A stretch of DNA of 64,000 bases from Clostridiaceae bacterium (GCA_029256485.1 JAQSXU010000002.1:173417-237416), one strand, 5' to 3'. Shown: positions 16,928 to 26,892, counted from the first letter of the stretch. The notes: a model not told the origin generated them from the sequence alone. Numbers and translations are program-made.

Positions 16928-17866
16928 TTACTGCATTACTATTGTACCGCTTTCGCCTGCTAAAGCTTGTTTTGCTTTATCCAGTGAAGCTATCAAACAC
17001 TTTCTTCCAGGCTTTGATTCAGCAAACTTTACAGCTGCTTTAACTTTAGGAAGCATGCTTCCAGGAGCAAATTGTCCTTCTTCCATATATTTGTTTGCAT
17101 CTGCTATGGTCATTTCAGGCAAATCTTTTTGATTAGTTTTCCCAAAATTTATAGCCACTCTATCTACTGCTGTCAAAATCATTAATGTATCTGCATCCAA
17201 ATCTTCAGCAAGTTTTTCTGATGCTAAATCCTTATCAATAACAGCAGCTACTCCTGTAAGGCTCTTGTCATCATTTTCAATTACTGGAACTCCACCGCCT
17301 CCAGCAGTAATTATAACTTGTCCAGCATTTACTAATGTTTTAATTGTGTCTAGCTCAACTATTTTTTCCGGCTGTGGTGATGCTACAACTCTTCTATATC
17401 CTCTGCCTGCATCCTCAACCATTACATATCCCTTTTCTTCTCTAATGGCTTTTGCTTCTTCTTCTGAATAGAAAGGACCTATAGGCTTAGTAGGATTTTT
17501 AAACCCTTTATCATTTTTATCAACTACAACCTGTGTAATAATAGAAGCTACAGGTTTGTTTATTCCTCTTCTTCTAAGTTCGTCTCTAAGTGCCTGCTGT
17601 ATATGATATCCAATCATTCCCTGGCTCATTGCTCCACAAACATCAAATGGCATTGCTGGTGTTACTTTTGATGCATATTCGTTTTGTATTACAAGTCTGC
17701 CAACCTGGGGCCCATTTCCATGAACTATTACGATTTGATGCCCATTTTCAATCATATCTCCCAAATATTTTGTTGTATCCTCTATTACTTTTAATTGAGA
17801 TTCTGCTGTTGCTGGCATTCCATCTGCCTGCAAAGCATTCCCTCCTAATGCAACTACTACTTTCAT
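16928..17866 (-). CDS. arcC: carbamate kinase
   Basis: A 312-residue enzyme making ATP from carbamoyl phosphate and ADP, the energy-yielding last step of the arginine deiminase pathway. Motifs: VVALGGNALQADGMPATAE, VHGNGPQVG, ITAGGGGVPVI, VIDKDLASEKLA and the C-terminal LIASLDKAKQALAGESGT. Length and motifs are typical. Last gene of the arc operon, 16 bases after arcD, ending at the strong terminator. Confidence 0.97.
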   Translation of the reverse strand: MKVVVALGGNALQADGMPATAESQLKVIEDTTKYLGDMIENGHQIVIVHGNGPQVGRLVIQNEYASKVTPAMPFDVCGAMSQGMIGYHIQQALRDELRRRGINKPVASIITQVVVDKNDKGFKNPTKPIGPFYSEEEAKAIREEKGYVMVEDAGRGYRRVVASPQPEKIVELDTIKTLVNAGQVIITAGGGGVPVIENDDKSLTGVAAVIDKDLASEKLAEDLDADTLMILTAVDRVAINFGKTNQKDLPEMTIADANKYMEEGQFAPGSMLPKVKAAVKFAESKPGRKCLIASLDKAKQALAGESGTIVMQ

Positions 17867-17882
17867 TTTGTAACCTCCTATT

Positions 17883-19298
17883 TTAGCTAAGTTTTCCCAT
17901 TGCCATCATAACTACAGCAAGTACTGCTAATACGGCAATTATTGCAGCTATTATTTTTTCATAACTTAAGAAAGTTTCTTCATTTCTTTCCTTTTTAGCT
18001 CTCATGAATACAAATATTCCAACTGCATATAGTATAGTAACCATCAGCATGTACTTCATTCCTGCTGCATATATAAGCCATGTAGCATATATACTTGACA
18101 CAGCAGATAAAAATAAATCCTTGCTTCTACCGGCTGGATTAGTATCATAAGTTTCACCTGTAACAGATAATTTCAAAGCATATAAACCGCTGAATAAATA
18201 TGGTACCAATATGGCTGAAGTTGCCATGGTGTATAAGGTTTGATAAGTACTGCTTGAAAACAATGTTAAAATTAAAGATATTTCTATTAATCCATTTGTT
18301 ACCCAAAGAGAATTTACTGGTGAGCCATGTACATTTTCTTTAGCAAACATTTTAGGCAATACCCCGTCTTTAGCAGCTACATAAGGCAGTTCTCCAGCAA
18401 GTAATGTCCATCCAAGTAATGCTCCAAGCAGTGAAATTACTAATCCTAAATTAATCACTATTGCTCCCCATCTTCCTACTACATGCTCTAATGCATATGC
18501 CATTGATGGAGTATCTAATTGTGATAAGTTTTCCTGACTCATAACTCCTAATGATAGAACTGATATTAAAATATAAATTATAAGTGTTCCAATTAACCCA
18601 ATTACTGTTGCTTTACCAACATCTGCTCTTTTTTTGGCTCTTCCTGAAATTACAACAGCACCTTCAATTCCTATAAATACCCACAAGGTAACAAGCATAG
18701 TACTTTTTACTTGACTCATTACGCTGCCAAGTTTTACGTTGCCCCAAAAATCAAAGGATATAGTTTTTATATTAAAGAATATTATCATTACAGTAACAAA
18801 TACAAATATAGGAACTAATTTTCCTATTGTTGTGATAACGTTTATAAATGCAGCCTGTTTGATTCCTTTTAGTATTAATCCATGTATAGACCATATAATA
18901 ATTGATGCACAAACAATAGAAAGTAAATTATTACCTTTTCCAAATGCAGGTATGAAGTAACCTATTGCTCCAAAAAGCATTACTGCATAGGATACGTTTC
19001 CTAGCCAAGCACTAATCCAGTATCCCCAAGCAGATGTAAATCCCATATAATCTCCGAAGCCTGCTTTAGCATAACTATACACACCTCCGTTTAAATCCGG
19101 CTTTCTCATTGAAAGGTTTTGATATACAAATGCAAGAGCTATCATTCCAGCTCCAGTAATACACCATCCTATAATGATTGCACCAGCACCGGCACCTCTA
19201 GACATATCAGCTGGTAATGAAAATGCACCTCCGCCTATCATTGAACCAATAACCAATGCAATTAAAGACAATAGACCTAATTTATTATTATCCTCCAA
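17883..19298 (-). CDS. arcD: arginine:ornithine antiporter
   Basis: A 471-residue APC-superfamily transporter with about 12-13 membrane segments, starting [19 protein letters not shown] (the GSMIGGG substrate-binding loop of helix 1). Context inside the arcA-arcB-arcD-arcC operon supports arginine uptake with ornithine export. The start is a TTG at 19298, about 9 bases after GGGAG; the upstream frame is quickly closed and no better ATG exists. A stable hairpin sits just upstream at 19329-19356. Confidence 0.92.
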   Translation of the reverse strand: MEDNNKLGLLSLIALVIGSMIGGGAFSLPADMSRGAGAGAIIIGWCITGAGMIALAFVYQNLSMRKPDLNGGVYSYAKAGFGDYMGFTSAWGYWISAWLGNVSYAVMLFGAIGYFIPAFGKGNNLLSIVCASIIIWSIHGLILKGIKQAAFINVITTIGKLVPIFVFVTVMIIFFNIKTISFDFWGNVKLGSVMSQVKSTMLVTLWVFIGIEGAVVISGRAKKRADVGKATVIGLIGTLIIYILISVLSLGVMSQENLSQLDTPSMAYALEHVVGRWGAIVINLGLVISLLGALLGWTLLAGELPYVAAKDGVLPKMFAKENVHGSPVNSLWVTNGLIEISLILTLFSSSTYQTLYTMATSAILVPYLFSGLYALKLSVTGETYDTNPAGRSKDLFLSAVSSIYATWLIYAAGMKYMLMVTILYAVGIFVFMRAKKERNEETFLSYEKIIAAIIAVLAVLAVVMMAMGKLS

Positions 19299-19328
19299 AG
19301 TTCAACACTCCCTTCCATTTTCAATAGA

Positions 19329-19356
19329 TATATTGCAGGCTTCAGCCTGCAATATA
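19329..19356 (-). promoter_or_regulatory. intercistronic mRNA hairpin between arcB and arcD
   Basis: Perfect 12-pair stem TATATTGCAGGC / GCCTGCAATATA closed by a UGAA tetraloop on the minus strand. There is no following T-run, so a terminator is unlikely; an mRNA processing or stability element is more probable. Confidence 0.55.
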
Positions 19357-19420
19357 AGAAACAAACAAATCTAATATTATAGTTAGGATCTGAGCTTATT
19401 TAGTTTATGTATAAAATCTT

Positions 19421-20422
19421 CTATTCACCTAAAGTAGCAACCATTACAGCTTTTATTGTATGCATTCTGTTTTCAGCTTCATCAAAAACTACTGAATGCT
19501 CTCCTTCAAATACTTCATCAGTTACTTCCATAGCTGTTAAGCCAAACTTTTCATGTATTTCCCTGCCAACTTTTGTTTTTAAATCATGGAATGCTGGTAA
19601 GCAATGTTCAAATATAACTTTAGAATTCTCTGTTAATTTAATCATTTCAGCATTAACTTGATATGGTGTTAATAATTTTATTCTTGATTCCCAAACTTCT
19701 GGAGCTTCTCCCATGGATACCCATACATCAGTATAAAGAACATCAGCATTCTTTACTCCTTCAGCAACATTTTCAGTTATGGTAATCTTTGCTCCAGTTT
19801 CCTTTGCAACTTCTTTACATTTTTCAACTAATTCTGCCTCTGGAAATAATTCCTTAGGTGATACTATCCTAAAGTCCATTCCCATTTTTGATGCACCAAT
19901 CATAAGTGCATTAGCCATATTGTTTCTTCCATCTCCACAATAAGCAAGAACTACCTTATTTAATGGTTTATTAATATGTTCTTGAATTGTTAGAAAATCA
20001 GCTAATATTTGTGTTGGGTGATCCTGTGTTGTAAGACCGTTCCATACTGGCACTCCAGAATACTTTGCAAGATCTTCAACAACTGATTGATCATATCCTC
20101 TATACTCAATTCCGTCATACATTCTTCCAAGAACTCTAGCTGTATCAGCTATTGATTCTTTCTTTCCCATTTGAGAACCTGTAGGTCCAAGATATGTAAC
20201 ATGAGCTCCTTGATCAAGTGCTCCAACTTCAAAAGAACATCTTGTTCTTGTGGAGTCTTTCTCAAATAATAAAACGATATTTTTACCCTTTAATTTCTGC
20301 TGTTCTGTTCCTGTATATTTTGCTCTTTTTAAATCTTTTGCTAAATCAAGCATAAATTTAATTTCCTTTGGTGAAAAATCCATTAATGTTAAAAAGCTTC
20401 TGTTTCTTAGATTAAATGACAT
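19421..20422 (-). CDS. arcB: ornithine carbamoyltransferase (catabolic)
   Basis: A 333-residue transcarbamylase splitting citrulline to ornithine and carbamoyl phosphate. Signature sites: carbamoyl-phosphate loop [10 protein letters not shown] near residue 56, HPTQILADF, and HCLPAFHD near 270 with the catalytic Cys. Sequence alone does not separate anabolic from catabolic types, but its place between arcA and arcD makes it the catabolic ArcB. AGGAGAG precedes the ATG. Confidence 0.95.
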   Translation of the reverse strand: MSFNLRNRSFLTLMDFSPKEIKFMLDLAKDLKRAKYTGTEQQKLKGKNIVLLFEKDSTRTRCSFEVGALDQGAHVTYLGPTGSQMGKKESIADTARVLGRMYDGIEYRGYDQSVVEDLAKYSGVPVWNGLTTQDHPTQILADFLTIQEHINKPLNKVVLAYCGDGRNNMANALMIGASKMGMDFRIVSPKELFPEAELVEKCKEVAKETGAKITITENVAEGVKNADVLYTDVWVSMGEAPEVWESRIKLLTPYQVNAEMIKLTENSKVIFEHCLPAFHDLKTKVGREIHEKFGLTAMEVTDEVFEGEHSVVFDEAENRMHTIKAVMVATLGE

Positions 20423-20450
20423 AATTATTCTCTCCTTTTAAATATTATTT

Positions 20451-21680
20451 TTACAAGTCTTCTCTATAAAGCGGCATACTCATACATCTTGGGCCGCCTC
20501 TTCCTCTAGAAAGCTCAGATGAAGGAATAACGTGTAATTTTATTCCATAACTTTCAAGAATCTTATTGGTTACATGATTTCTTGAATAAACTACAACTTC
20601 TCCTGGCGCAATTGCCAATGTATTTGAACCATCATTCCATTGTTCCCTTGCAGCGTGAATTTTATCACCACCGCCGCATCTAATTAATGTTACCTTTCTT
20701 CCTAAATGTCTTTCCAGTATAGTCTCTAATTCTATTGATTCTTTAACTACATTTAAACCATTTGGTTTACTGCTGTCTTTTGTTATTTCATAAACTGTTA
20801 GTGGTCCTTCAATTTCTGGGTGTATTGTGAATTTATCATAGTCCACCATTGTAAATACAGTATCAAGATGCATAAATGCTCTTGTTGGCGGAATATGGAA
20901 TGCCAACACAGTTTCAAAGGATGTATTTTCTGAGAATATCTTTCTACAAACTTTTTCAATTGAAGCTGAGTCAGTCCTCTGGGAAATACCAATCGCCAAA
21001 GTCTTTTTATTTAGAATCAGCTCATCCCCGCCTTCAATACAGGTTGTCCCATTTCTTTGAAACCATAATGGAATTTCTGCATCCTTAAATCTTGGATGAT
21101 TTTCGAAAATATACTTTGCAAATATGGTTTCTCTATTTCTTGTTTCAGTTCTCATATGGTTTAGTGTGATACCATGACCTATAGTAGCAAATGGATCTCT
21201 TGTAAAATATAGATTTGGCATTGGATCACATATAAATGGATAGGTATCGTTTACTTGGTCATAAAGAGAATTTCTAACGTAATGTGATAATTCCTCTTTT
21301 CTAACACCAGCCATCATCTTATCTACCATTTCTTTATTTGAAAATCCATTAAAATATTCAGTTAAAGCTTCTTTTAAGCCTTCACTTTCCACACCAGCTT
21401 CATCAATGAATTGACTAATGAATTTGTCTTTTACTTCTTTCTTTTCAACTGCTTCTGCTGCAAGATTTTCTAGATATAATACTTCTACACCTGCTTCTCT
21501 TAAAGTTCTAGCAAAGAAATCATGTTCTTCTCTTGCTATTTTTAAATAAGGAATATCATCGAATAGTAGTCTGTCCAATAATTCAGGTGTTAAATTTTCA
21601 ACTTCGTATCCAGGTCTATGTAATAAAACTGTTTTCAATCTTCCTATTTCAGAAGTAACATTTAACACATTTTTATCCAA
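20451..21680 (-). CDS. arcA: arginine deiminase
   Basis: A 409-residue enzyme hydrolysing arginine to citrulline and ammonia. Guanidine-binding and catalytic motifs are present: [33 protein letters not shown], and the C-terminal [13 protein letters not shown] with the catalytic Cys at about residue 399. The start is a TTG at 21680, 7 bases after GGAGGG; the nearer ATG in that leader runs into a stop within five codons. First gene of the operon, behind a consensus promoter. Confidence 0.97.
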   Translation of the reverse strand: MDKNVLNVTSEIGRLKTVLLHRPGYEVENLTPELLDRLLFDDIPYLKIAREEHDFFARTLREAGVEVLYLENLAAEAVEKKEVKDKFISQFIDEAGVESEGLKEALTEYFNGFSNKEMVDKMMAGVRKEELSHYVRNSLYDQVNDTYPFICDPMPNLYFTRDPFATIGHGITLNHMRTETRNRETIFAKYIFENHPRFKDAEIPLWFQRNGTTCIEGGDELILNKKTLAIGISQRTDSASIEKVCRKIFSENTSFETVLAFHIPPTRAFMHLDTVFTMVDYDKFTIHPEIEGPLTVYEITKDSSKPNGLNVVKESIELETILERHLGRKVTLIRCGGGDKIHAAREQWNDGSNTLAIAPGEVVVYSRNHVTNKILESYGIKLHVIPSSELSRGRGGPRCMSMPLYREDL

Positions 21681-21723
21681 GATTCATCCCTCCATATTTA
21701 ATAATTTTTATCTGCCCTAGGGC

Positions 21724-21785
21724 TAGTAACTACCTAAGTGGTTACTAACTATTTTTATTATATATTGCCAAAAAAACTTTGTCAA
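21724..21785 (-). promoter_or_regulatory. arcA promoter (consensus) with dyad at the transcript start
   Basis: The minus strand reads TTGACA (21785-21780), exactly 17 bases, TATAAT (21762-21757), a perfect sigma-A consensus. The expected start is near 21750. Immediately downstream (21747-21724) is TAGTAAC-N10-GTTACTA, an inverted repeat covering about +4 to +27, the place for a repressor roadblock. It is followed by a GCCCTAGGGC palindrome. Confidence 0.75.
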
Positions 21786-22010
21786 ATATTATACTATCCA
21801 CATATTTACATAATATTTATATTTATTAATATATAATTATAATTATCAAACTAGATTTTTGTACATTTGCATAATTAATGCATAAATGCTTTTATATACA
21901 CACTAATTAAATTTAAAATTGAATATATACATTTGATTTAAATGAATTTTCTGATAAAAAATTATAAATATTCATTAAAAATTTTTTTAAATCAATGATA
22001 TTTATAAATT

Positions 22011-22057
22011 AAAAAGGGGAAATCCTGCTTAAAAATAATCTCTACAGAATCTCCCTT
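22011..22057 (-). terminator. terminator of the DUF362 gene
   Basis: Arms GGGAGATTCTG and CAGGATTTCCC (three G-U pairs) with a 17-base loop, followed on the minus strand by CTTTTT. Confidence 0.7.
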
Positions 22058-22069
22058 ATTCAAAAGGCT

Positions 22070-23104
22070 TTATTTAATCTCTTTTAATTCATATTTTCTG
22101 CTGCCCAGACCAATTTTTTCTGCATAATTTAGAGTGTATCTTCCCCTGATAAAAACAGTTCTTCTTTCTTTTTTATCCAGCATATCAAGACAAGCCTGGT
22201 CAATTGAGACTGGATCAGTTGATGCAAACACCCCAATATCTCTGGCAATATTATGCATAACATGTCCTTCACAATCGCAGTTATTTGTAATATTTAATGC
22301 AAAGGTTATGTAAATATTACTTTTCCCCTTTTGTGCAGCAAAAGCATATTCTGTAAGCCTTTCATTAAATGATCTGGTTATAGAGGCAAGCCAATTGCTT
22401 GATATGGCTTTGTGGGGGCAAATAGCCATACAGGAAGCACATCCAACGCACTTTTTCTTGTCTATTTTAGCTTTTCTATTCATGATAATTGCATTTACAG
22501 GACACTTTTTTGAACATGCACCGCATGCCCTGCATTTAAAAATATTAACTTTTGGCGTTGAATTAGCATGCTGATCAAGTTTTCCTCCCCTTGCAGCACA
22601 TCCCATACCCAGTTGTTTTATCGCTCCACCAAAACCAGCTAAAGCGTGTCCTTTAAAATGACTGATTACAATTATTTGTTTTTCCTTTTCAATATCAGCC
22701 CCTATTTTGCAGCTTTTAAAATGCTTTTTATTTATTTCTACATTTTTATAGTTCTCACCATATTCTCCATCTGCAATTACAATGGGTAGTTCTGTAAATC
22801 CATGTTCTAGTGCCAATCCTATATGTTTTTCACTGGTGTTTCTTTCCCCCCTATAAAGAGCATTTGTTTCCATAAAGGAACTCTTAATTTGTTTTTCTTT
22901 TAAATATTTAATAATACCGTGGAAGTTCTTAGAACTTATAAATGTGACATTTCCCTTTTCCCCAAAGTGAACCTTTAACGGAATATATTTTTCTAACTTT
23001 ATATTTTCCTCTTCAATGAGCTTTTTTAGTATTTCCTCAGCAGCATTGCTTACTTCTTCAGTATTAGAATAAGAATCAACAGCTTTAAAATATACCTTTC
23101 CCAT
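22070..23104 (-). CDS. DUF362 protein with two 4Fe-4S centres
   Basis: A 344-residue cytoplasmic iron-sulfur protein. The N-terminal DUF362 domain spans about residues 1-185, ending KQLGMGCAARGGK. Two ferredoxin motifs follow: CRACGACSKKCPVNAI (near 192-207) and CVGCASCMAICPHKAI (near 218-233). A further DUF362-like segment with DPVSIDQACLDM is C-terminal. Such proteins are widespread in clostridia; electron donor and acceptor are unknown. Single-gene unit with its own terminator. Confidence 0.88.
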   Translation of the reverse strand: MGKVYFKAVDSYSNTEEVSNAAEEILKKLIEEENIKLEKYIPLKVHFGEKGNVTFISSKNFHGIIKYLKEKQIKSSFMETNALYRGERNTSEKHIGLALEHGFTELPIVIADGEYGENYKNVEINKKHFKSCKIGADIEKEKQIIVISHFKGHALAGFGGAIKQLGMGCAARGGKLDQHANSTPKVNIFKCRACGACSKKCPVNAIIMNRKAKIDKKKCVGCASCMAICPHKAISSNWLASITRSFNERLTEYAFAAQKGKSNIYITFALNITNNCDCEGHVMHNIARDIGVFASTDPVSIDQACLDMLDKKERRTVFIRGRYTLNYAEKIGLGSRKYELKEIK

Positions 23105-23281
23105 ATAATTTCCTCCATTTTTTATTGTGCTTCATCAGCCTCTTATTTATTTTATATATTCTAGCAATATATGTAAACAATTAAATAACTTTATTTATGG
23201 TGTGTTATAATTATAGTTAGAAAAAAGTATTTAAATATATTATAAATTGGGATTATATAAATAAGAAGGAAGTTGATTAAC

Positions 23282-23947
23282 ATGAAAAATAAACATGAAA
23301 TAAAAAGAAATGATTACGAAATAACAGGCAATATTGTACTGCTTAAATTACCTAAAAAGGATGGCTCTATTGTAAACTGTAAAATAGATCCAACAGATTT
23401 GAGAAAAGTGGTAGATAAAGGAGCATGGTTTGCAGAATGGAACAAGGAATTTAACAATTATTTAGTGAAAACTGAAATTACCACAGGTAATATTAAAGAA
23501 AAGCTAAATCTTGATTCCTTTATATTGGATGCTCATCCTAAGGCACCCATAAGGCATTTTAACGAAGACACTCTTGATAACAGAAGAAGTAATATACAAG
23601 TATATGATGCAAATTCAATGAATGATTATGAGGAATTAGACTCAGAAACAATTTCAGTAATTCTAAGAGATAAATATGGCAGAGAAAAAGCTAGAACAAA
23701 TATTGATAAAGAGGATTTAGAAAGGGTTGTAAATGATAAACATTCCTGGGTATATTACAAGAAAGGCACAGAACATTTTGCAGTTATGAATTCTCCTGAG
23801 GGAAGAGTTTTTTTGCAGGATTACATAATGAATACTCCACAGGATAAAGTTACAAAATTTAATGACTATAATACTTTAAATAACAAGAAGAGCAATTTGA
23901 TCATATCTTCATCTGAAGATGAAGAACAAGAAAATACTCAAATTTAA
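23282..23947 (+). CDS. tandem-repeat protein resembling degenerate HNH endonuclease modules
   Basis: A 221-residue soluble protein of unknown function. It has two similar halves (about 12-118 and 121-215). Each begins with a short strand and a D.EDL/D.TDLR-V helix, then a W-containing strand (GAWFAEW; HSWVYY), and ends with FN.D.LDNRRSNIQV or FNDYNTLNNKKSNLII. The latter resembles the DN.R.NL end of HNH homing endonuclease domains, but the catalytic His of HNH is not kept as a pair. The start is the ATG at 23282 after AAGGAAG. Probably a non-catalytic, domesticated DNA- or protein-binding derivative. Confidence 0.6.
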   Translation: MKNKHEIKRNDYEITGNIVLLKLPKKDGSIVNCKIDPTDLRKVVDKGAWFAEWNKEFNNYLVKTEITTGNIKEKLNLDSFILDAHPKAPIRHFNEDTLDNRRSNIQVYDANSMNDYEELDSETISVILRDKYGREKARTNIDKEDLERVVNDKHSWVYYKKGTEHFAVMNSPEGRVFLQDYIMNTPQDKVTKFNDYNTLNNKKSNLIISSSEDEEQENTQI

Positions 23948-23959
23948 ACAATGGTAAAG

Positions 23960-23994
23960 AAAAGTTCAAGAAATAAATTATCTCTTGAACTTTT
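23960..23994. terminator. bidirectional terminator
   Basis: Perfect arms AAAAGTTCAAGA and TCTTGAACTTTT with T-run, ending the HNH-like gene and abutting the convergent malic enzyme stop. Confidence 0.85.
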
Positions 23995-23999
23995 TTATT

Positions 24000-25232
24000 T
24001 TATATCCCTAAGAGTTTTTTTGTATGCTGCTCAACTATTTCGGCAGTAATATCTTTTTTCCTTGCCACACCAGAATCAATTGCTGCTTTTGCAACACCAG
24101 CTGCAACCTTTGGTGCTATTCTTAAGTCAAATGCTTCAGGTATAACGTAATCTGGCGATAATTTATTTTCATCTACCAGTGAAGCTATTGCATAAGCCGC
24201 TGCCATTTTCATTTCATCATTTATTTCACTGGCACGAACATCTAATGCACCTCTAAATATTCCAGGGAATGCTACTACATTATTAACCTGATTGGGGAAA
24301 TCAGACCTTCCTGTACAAATTACTTTAGCACCAGCTTCCTTGGCATCACTTGGAAGTATTTCAGGATTTGGATTAGCCATAGCCATAATTATTGAATTTC
24401 TATTCATGGACTTAACCATTTCTTTTGAAACACAATTTGCAACGGATACTCCTAAAAATACATCAGCTCCTTTTAAAGCGTCTGCTAATGAACCTTTTAT
24501 TAGATTCTTATTTGTTATTTCTGCCATTTCGTTTTTATACTTATTCATTCCCTGTGGTCTGCCATTATAAATAGCACCCTTTGAATCACAGAGAATAACA
24601 TCCTTAGTTCCCATTTTTAATAATAACTTTGTTATAGCTGTTCCTGCTGCACCAGCACCATTTACAACTACAGTAATATCCTGAAACTTTTTATTAACTA
24701 CTTTTAATGCATTTATCAAGCAAGCTGTTGAAACTACAGCTGTGCCATGCTGATCATCATGAAATATTGGGATATTGCATACCTGTTTTAATTTCTCTTC
24801 TATTTCGAAACATTCAGGAGCTTTAATATCTTCCAGGTTTATGCCCCCAAATGTTGGCTCCATTAACTTAACTGTTTCTACAATTTTATTAACTTCCTTG
24901 GTATTTAAGCATATAGGGAATGCATCTACTCCGCCAAAGGCTTTGAATAGAACTGCTTTACCCTCCATTACTGGAAGACCTGAACCTGCACCAATATCTC
25001 CAAGTCCTAGCACTGCTGTTCCATTAGTAACTACAGCTACCCAATTTCCTTTGGAGGTATAATCATAAATGCTTTCTGGATTTCTTTCAATTTCTAAGCA
25101 TGGCTCTGCAACGCCAGGTGTGTAAGCCATTGTTAAATCTTCTTTTGTTTTTACTGGTACTTTGCATTTAAGTTCTATTTTGCCTTCATTATCTTTATGA
25201 AATTTTAAGGCCTTTTCTTTTAAGTTGCTCAT
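24000..25232 (-). CDS. NAD(P)-dependent malic enzyme
   Basis: A 410-residue short-form malic enzyme converting malate to pyruvate and CO2. Seen: MAYTPGVAEPCLEI, EGKAVLFKAFGGVDAFPI, GINLEDIKAPECFEIE, FHDDQHGTAVV (metal and malate site), the Rossmann VVNGAGAAGTAI, and a C-terminal FDLRIAPKVAAGVAKAA. Only 21 bases after aspA, so the pair likely routes aspartate carbon via fumarate and malate to pyruvate; fumarase is not in the window. AGGGG precedes the ATG. Confidence 0.95.
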   Translation of the reverse strand: MSNLKEKALKFHKDNEGKIELKCKVPVKTKEDLTMAYTPGVAEPCLEIERNPESIYDYTSKGNWVAVVTNGTAVLGLGDIGAGSGLPVMEGKAVLFKAFGGVDAFPICLNTKEVNKIVETVKLMEPTFGGINLEDIKAPECFEIEEKLKQVCNIPIFHDDQHGTAVVSTACLINALKVVNKKFQDITVVVNGAGAAGTAITKLLLKMGTKDVILCDSKGAIYNGRPQGMNKYKNEMAEITNKNLIKGSLADALKGADVFLGVSVANCVSKEMVKSMNRNSIIMAMANPNPEILPSDAKEAGAKVICTGRSDFPNQVNNVVAFPGIFRGALDVRASEINDEMKMAAAYAIASLVDENKLSPDYVIPEAFDLRIAPKVAAGVAKAAIDSGVARKKDITAEIVEQHTKKLLGI

Positions 25233-25253
25233 AATTTTTCCCCTTCCAACTTA

Positions 25254-26690
25254 CTATTTTGAAATTAGGCATTTACATGATATGCCCGGCTCTGTCATTG
25301 CTACAGTATCTAAAACTTCATTAAGTTCTGCTTCTTTAATTATTCCCTGTTTTAAAATTATTTCTCTAATTGGTTCTCCGGTTTTAATAGCAGTTTTTGC
25401 GATTTTTGCAGCCTCTTTATATCCTACATATGGACAAATTGCAGTAACTATTCCAACGCTGTTTTCAACAAGGTTTTTACATCTTTTCCTGTTTGCAGTA
25501 ATTCCCTGAACACAATTTACTACAAAGGTATGTACTCCGCTGGTTAATGTCTCTAATGACTGAAATAAGTTAAAGAATATAACTGGTTCAAAAGCATTTA
25601 ATTCTAGTTGTCCAGCTTCTGCAGCCATAGTTATTGTAACATCATTTCCTATAATATTAAATGCTATTTGACTAATTACTTCTGGAATTACTGGATTAAC
25701 TTTTCCCGGCATTATTGAGGATCCATTTTGTTTTGCAGGAAGGTTTATTTCTCCTAGTCCTGTTCTAGGTCCTGAGGACATTAGTCTTAAGTCATTTGCT
25801 ATTTTTGATAAATTAACAGCGCAGGTTTTAATGGCCGAAGATACCTCTACAAAACTGTCTAAATTTTGAGTACCATCAATTAAATCCTCTGCCTGACATA
25901 AATTTAGTCCAGTTACTTTATTTAAATTAGGAACTATTTTGCTTTCATATAATTTATCTGCATTTATGCCTGTTCCTATGGCAGTGGCTCCTAAATTAAC
26001 ATATTTTAAATTATCTTCTACTCTTTCCAGTCTTTTTATATCTCTGGCTATTACGGAACTGTAGGCCTTGAATTCCTGTCCAAGCCTAATGGGTACAGCA
26101 TCCTGTAGCTGTGTCCTTCCCATTTTTATTACATCATCCAATTCTTGGGATTTAGTTTGAAATGCTTTATAAAGATCTTTTAACTGTTCTATAGCTTTAG
26201 GCAAAAGTTTTAATGTAGTGATTTTGCCTGCTGTTGGAATAACATCATTAGTAGATTGTCCCATATTCACATGATCATTTGGATGCACAATATTGTATTC
26301 ACCTTTTGTGCCTCCCATTAATTCAATAGATCTATTGGCTATTACTTCATTGGCATTCATATTCATAGATGTTCCTGCTCCACCTTGAACTGAATCTGTA
26401 ATAAACTCATCATGAAGTTTTCCGTTAATAATCTCATCACAAGCTTGTACAATTGATATTTCAATATTTTTATTCAACAGTCCGATTTCTCCATTTGTTA
26501 TTGCTGCTGCTTTTTTAATCTGTGCTAGACTGTTTATAAATTCCCTATTGATTTTTAAACCTGTTATTTTAAAGTTTTCTGCTGCTCTTAGCGTTTGTAC
26601 ACCATAATATGCATTTTCAGGTACTTCCCTTACACCTATAGAATCGCTTTCAACCCTAAATCCATTATTTTCATACAACTTATTTTCCAT
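25254..26690 (-). CDS. aspA: aspartate ammonia-lyase
   Basis: A 478-residue member of the aspartase/fumarase family deaminating aspartate to fumarate. It carries REVPENAYYGVQTLRAAENF, TDSVQGGAGTSMNMNANEV and the catalytic loop GSSIMPGKVNPVIPE. The SVQGGAGTS and NMNANEV forms favour aspartase over fumarase. Placement ahead of malic enzyme supports a catabolic role. The AGGGGGAAATATT leader is a strong RBS. The promoter with an embedded dyad is at 26773-26801. Confidence 0.93.
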   Translation of the reverse strand: MENKLYENNGFRVESDSIGVREVPENAYYGVQTLRAAENFKITGLKINREFINSLAQIKKAAAITNGEIGLLNKNIEISIVQACDEIINGKLHDEFITDSVQGGAGTSMNMNANEVIANRSIELMGGTKGEYNIVHPNDHVNMGQSTNDVIPTAGKITTLKLLPKAIEQLKDLYKAFQTKSQELDDVIKMGRTQLQDAVPIRLGQEFKAYSSVIARDIKRLERVEDNLKYVNLGATAIGTGINADKLYESKIVPNLNKVTGLNLCQAEDLIDGTQNLDSFVEVSSAIKTCAVNLSKIANDLRLMSSGPRTGLGEINLPAKQNGSSIMPGKVNPVIPEVISQIAFNIIGNDVTITMAAEAGQLELNAFEPVIFFNLFQSLETLTSGVHTFVVNCVQGITANRKRCKNLVENSVGIVTAICPYVGYKEAAKIAKTAIKTGEPIREIILKQGIIKEAELNEVLDTVAMTEPGISCKCLISK

Positions 26691-26772
26691 AATATTTCCC
26701 CCTGTAAGTGAATATAAACTTGCTTAATTTTAATTTTAATGTAAAATATGAAATATTTCCTTCATTTTCTAC

Positions 26773-26801
26773 ATTGTATTACTTCACTATTGTGAAGTCA
26801 A
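26773..26801 (-). promoter_or_regulatory. aspA promoter with operator dyad in the spacer
   Basis: Minus strand TTGACT (26801-26796), 17 bases, TACAAT (26778-26773). A perfect inverted repeat ACTTCAC-N4-GTGAAGT (26781-26798) fills the spacer and part of the -35, so a bound protein would exclude RNA polymerase. Confidence 0.65.
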
Positions 26802-26860
26802 TAGTTACCTGCATAATTTATTTCATTTTTTTGAAGGAGATTTTATTTTTGCAAGTTAGT

Positions 26861-26892
26861 AAAAAAAGATCTTCAGAATACTGAAAATCTTT
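26861..26892 (-). terminator. terminator of the VOC gene
   Basis: Arms AAAGATCTTCA and TGAAAATCTTT (one mismatch) followed on the minus strand by a T7 run. Confidence 0.7.

Larger units (their letters stand above)
21681..22069. other. 389-base AT-rich region upstream of arcA
   Basis: Contains the arcA leader, dyad and promoter (21724-21785) and, at the far end, the terminator of the DUF362 gene (22011-22057). Between them is very AT-rich sequence. TGCAT-N5-ATGCA at 21868-21882 loosely resembles an arginine-repressor type box, but I could not confirm it. No ORF. Confidence 0.5.

Noticed and set aside
21868..21882. Arginine-repressor box upstream of arcA (TGCAT-N5-ATGCA)
   Set aside because: Only a partial resemblance, more than 80 bases upstream of the promoter. 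The dyad at 21724-21747 is a far better regulatory candidate.
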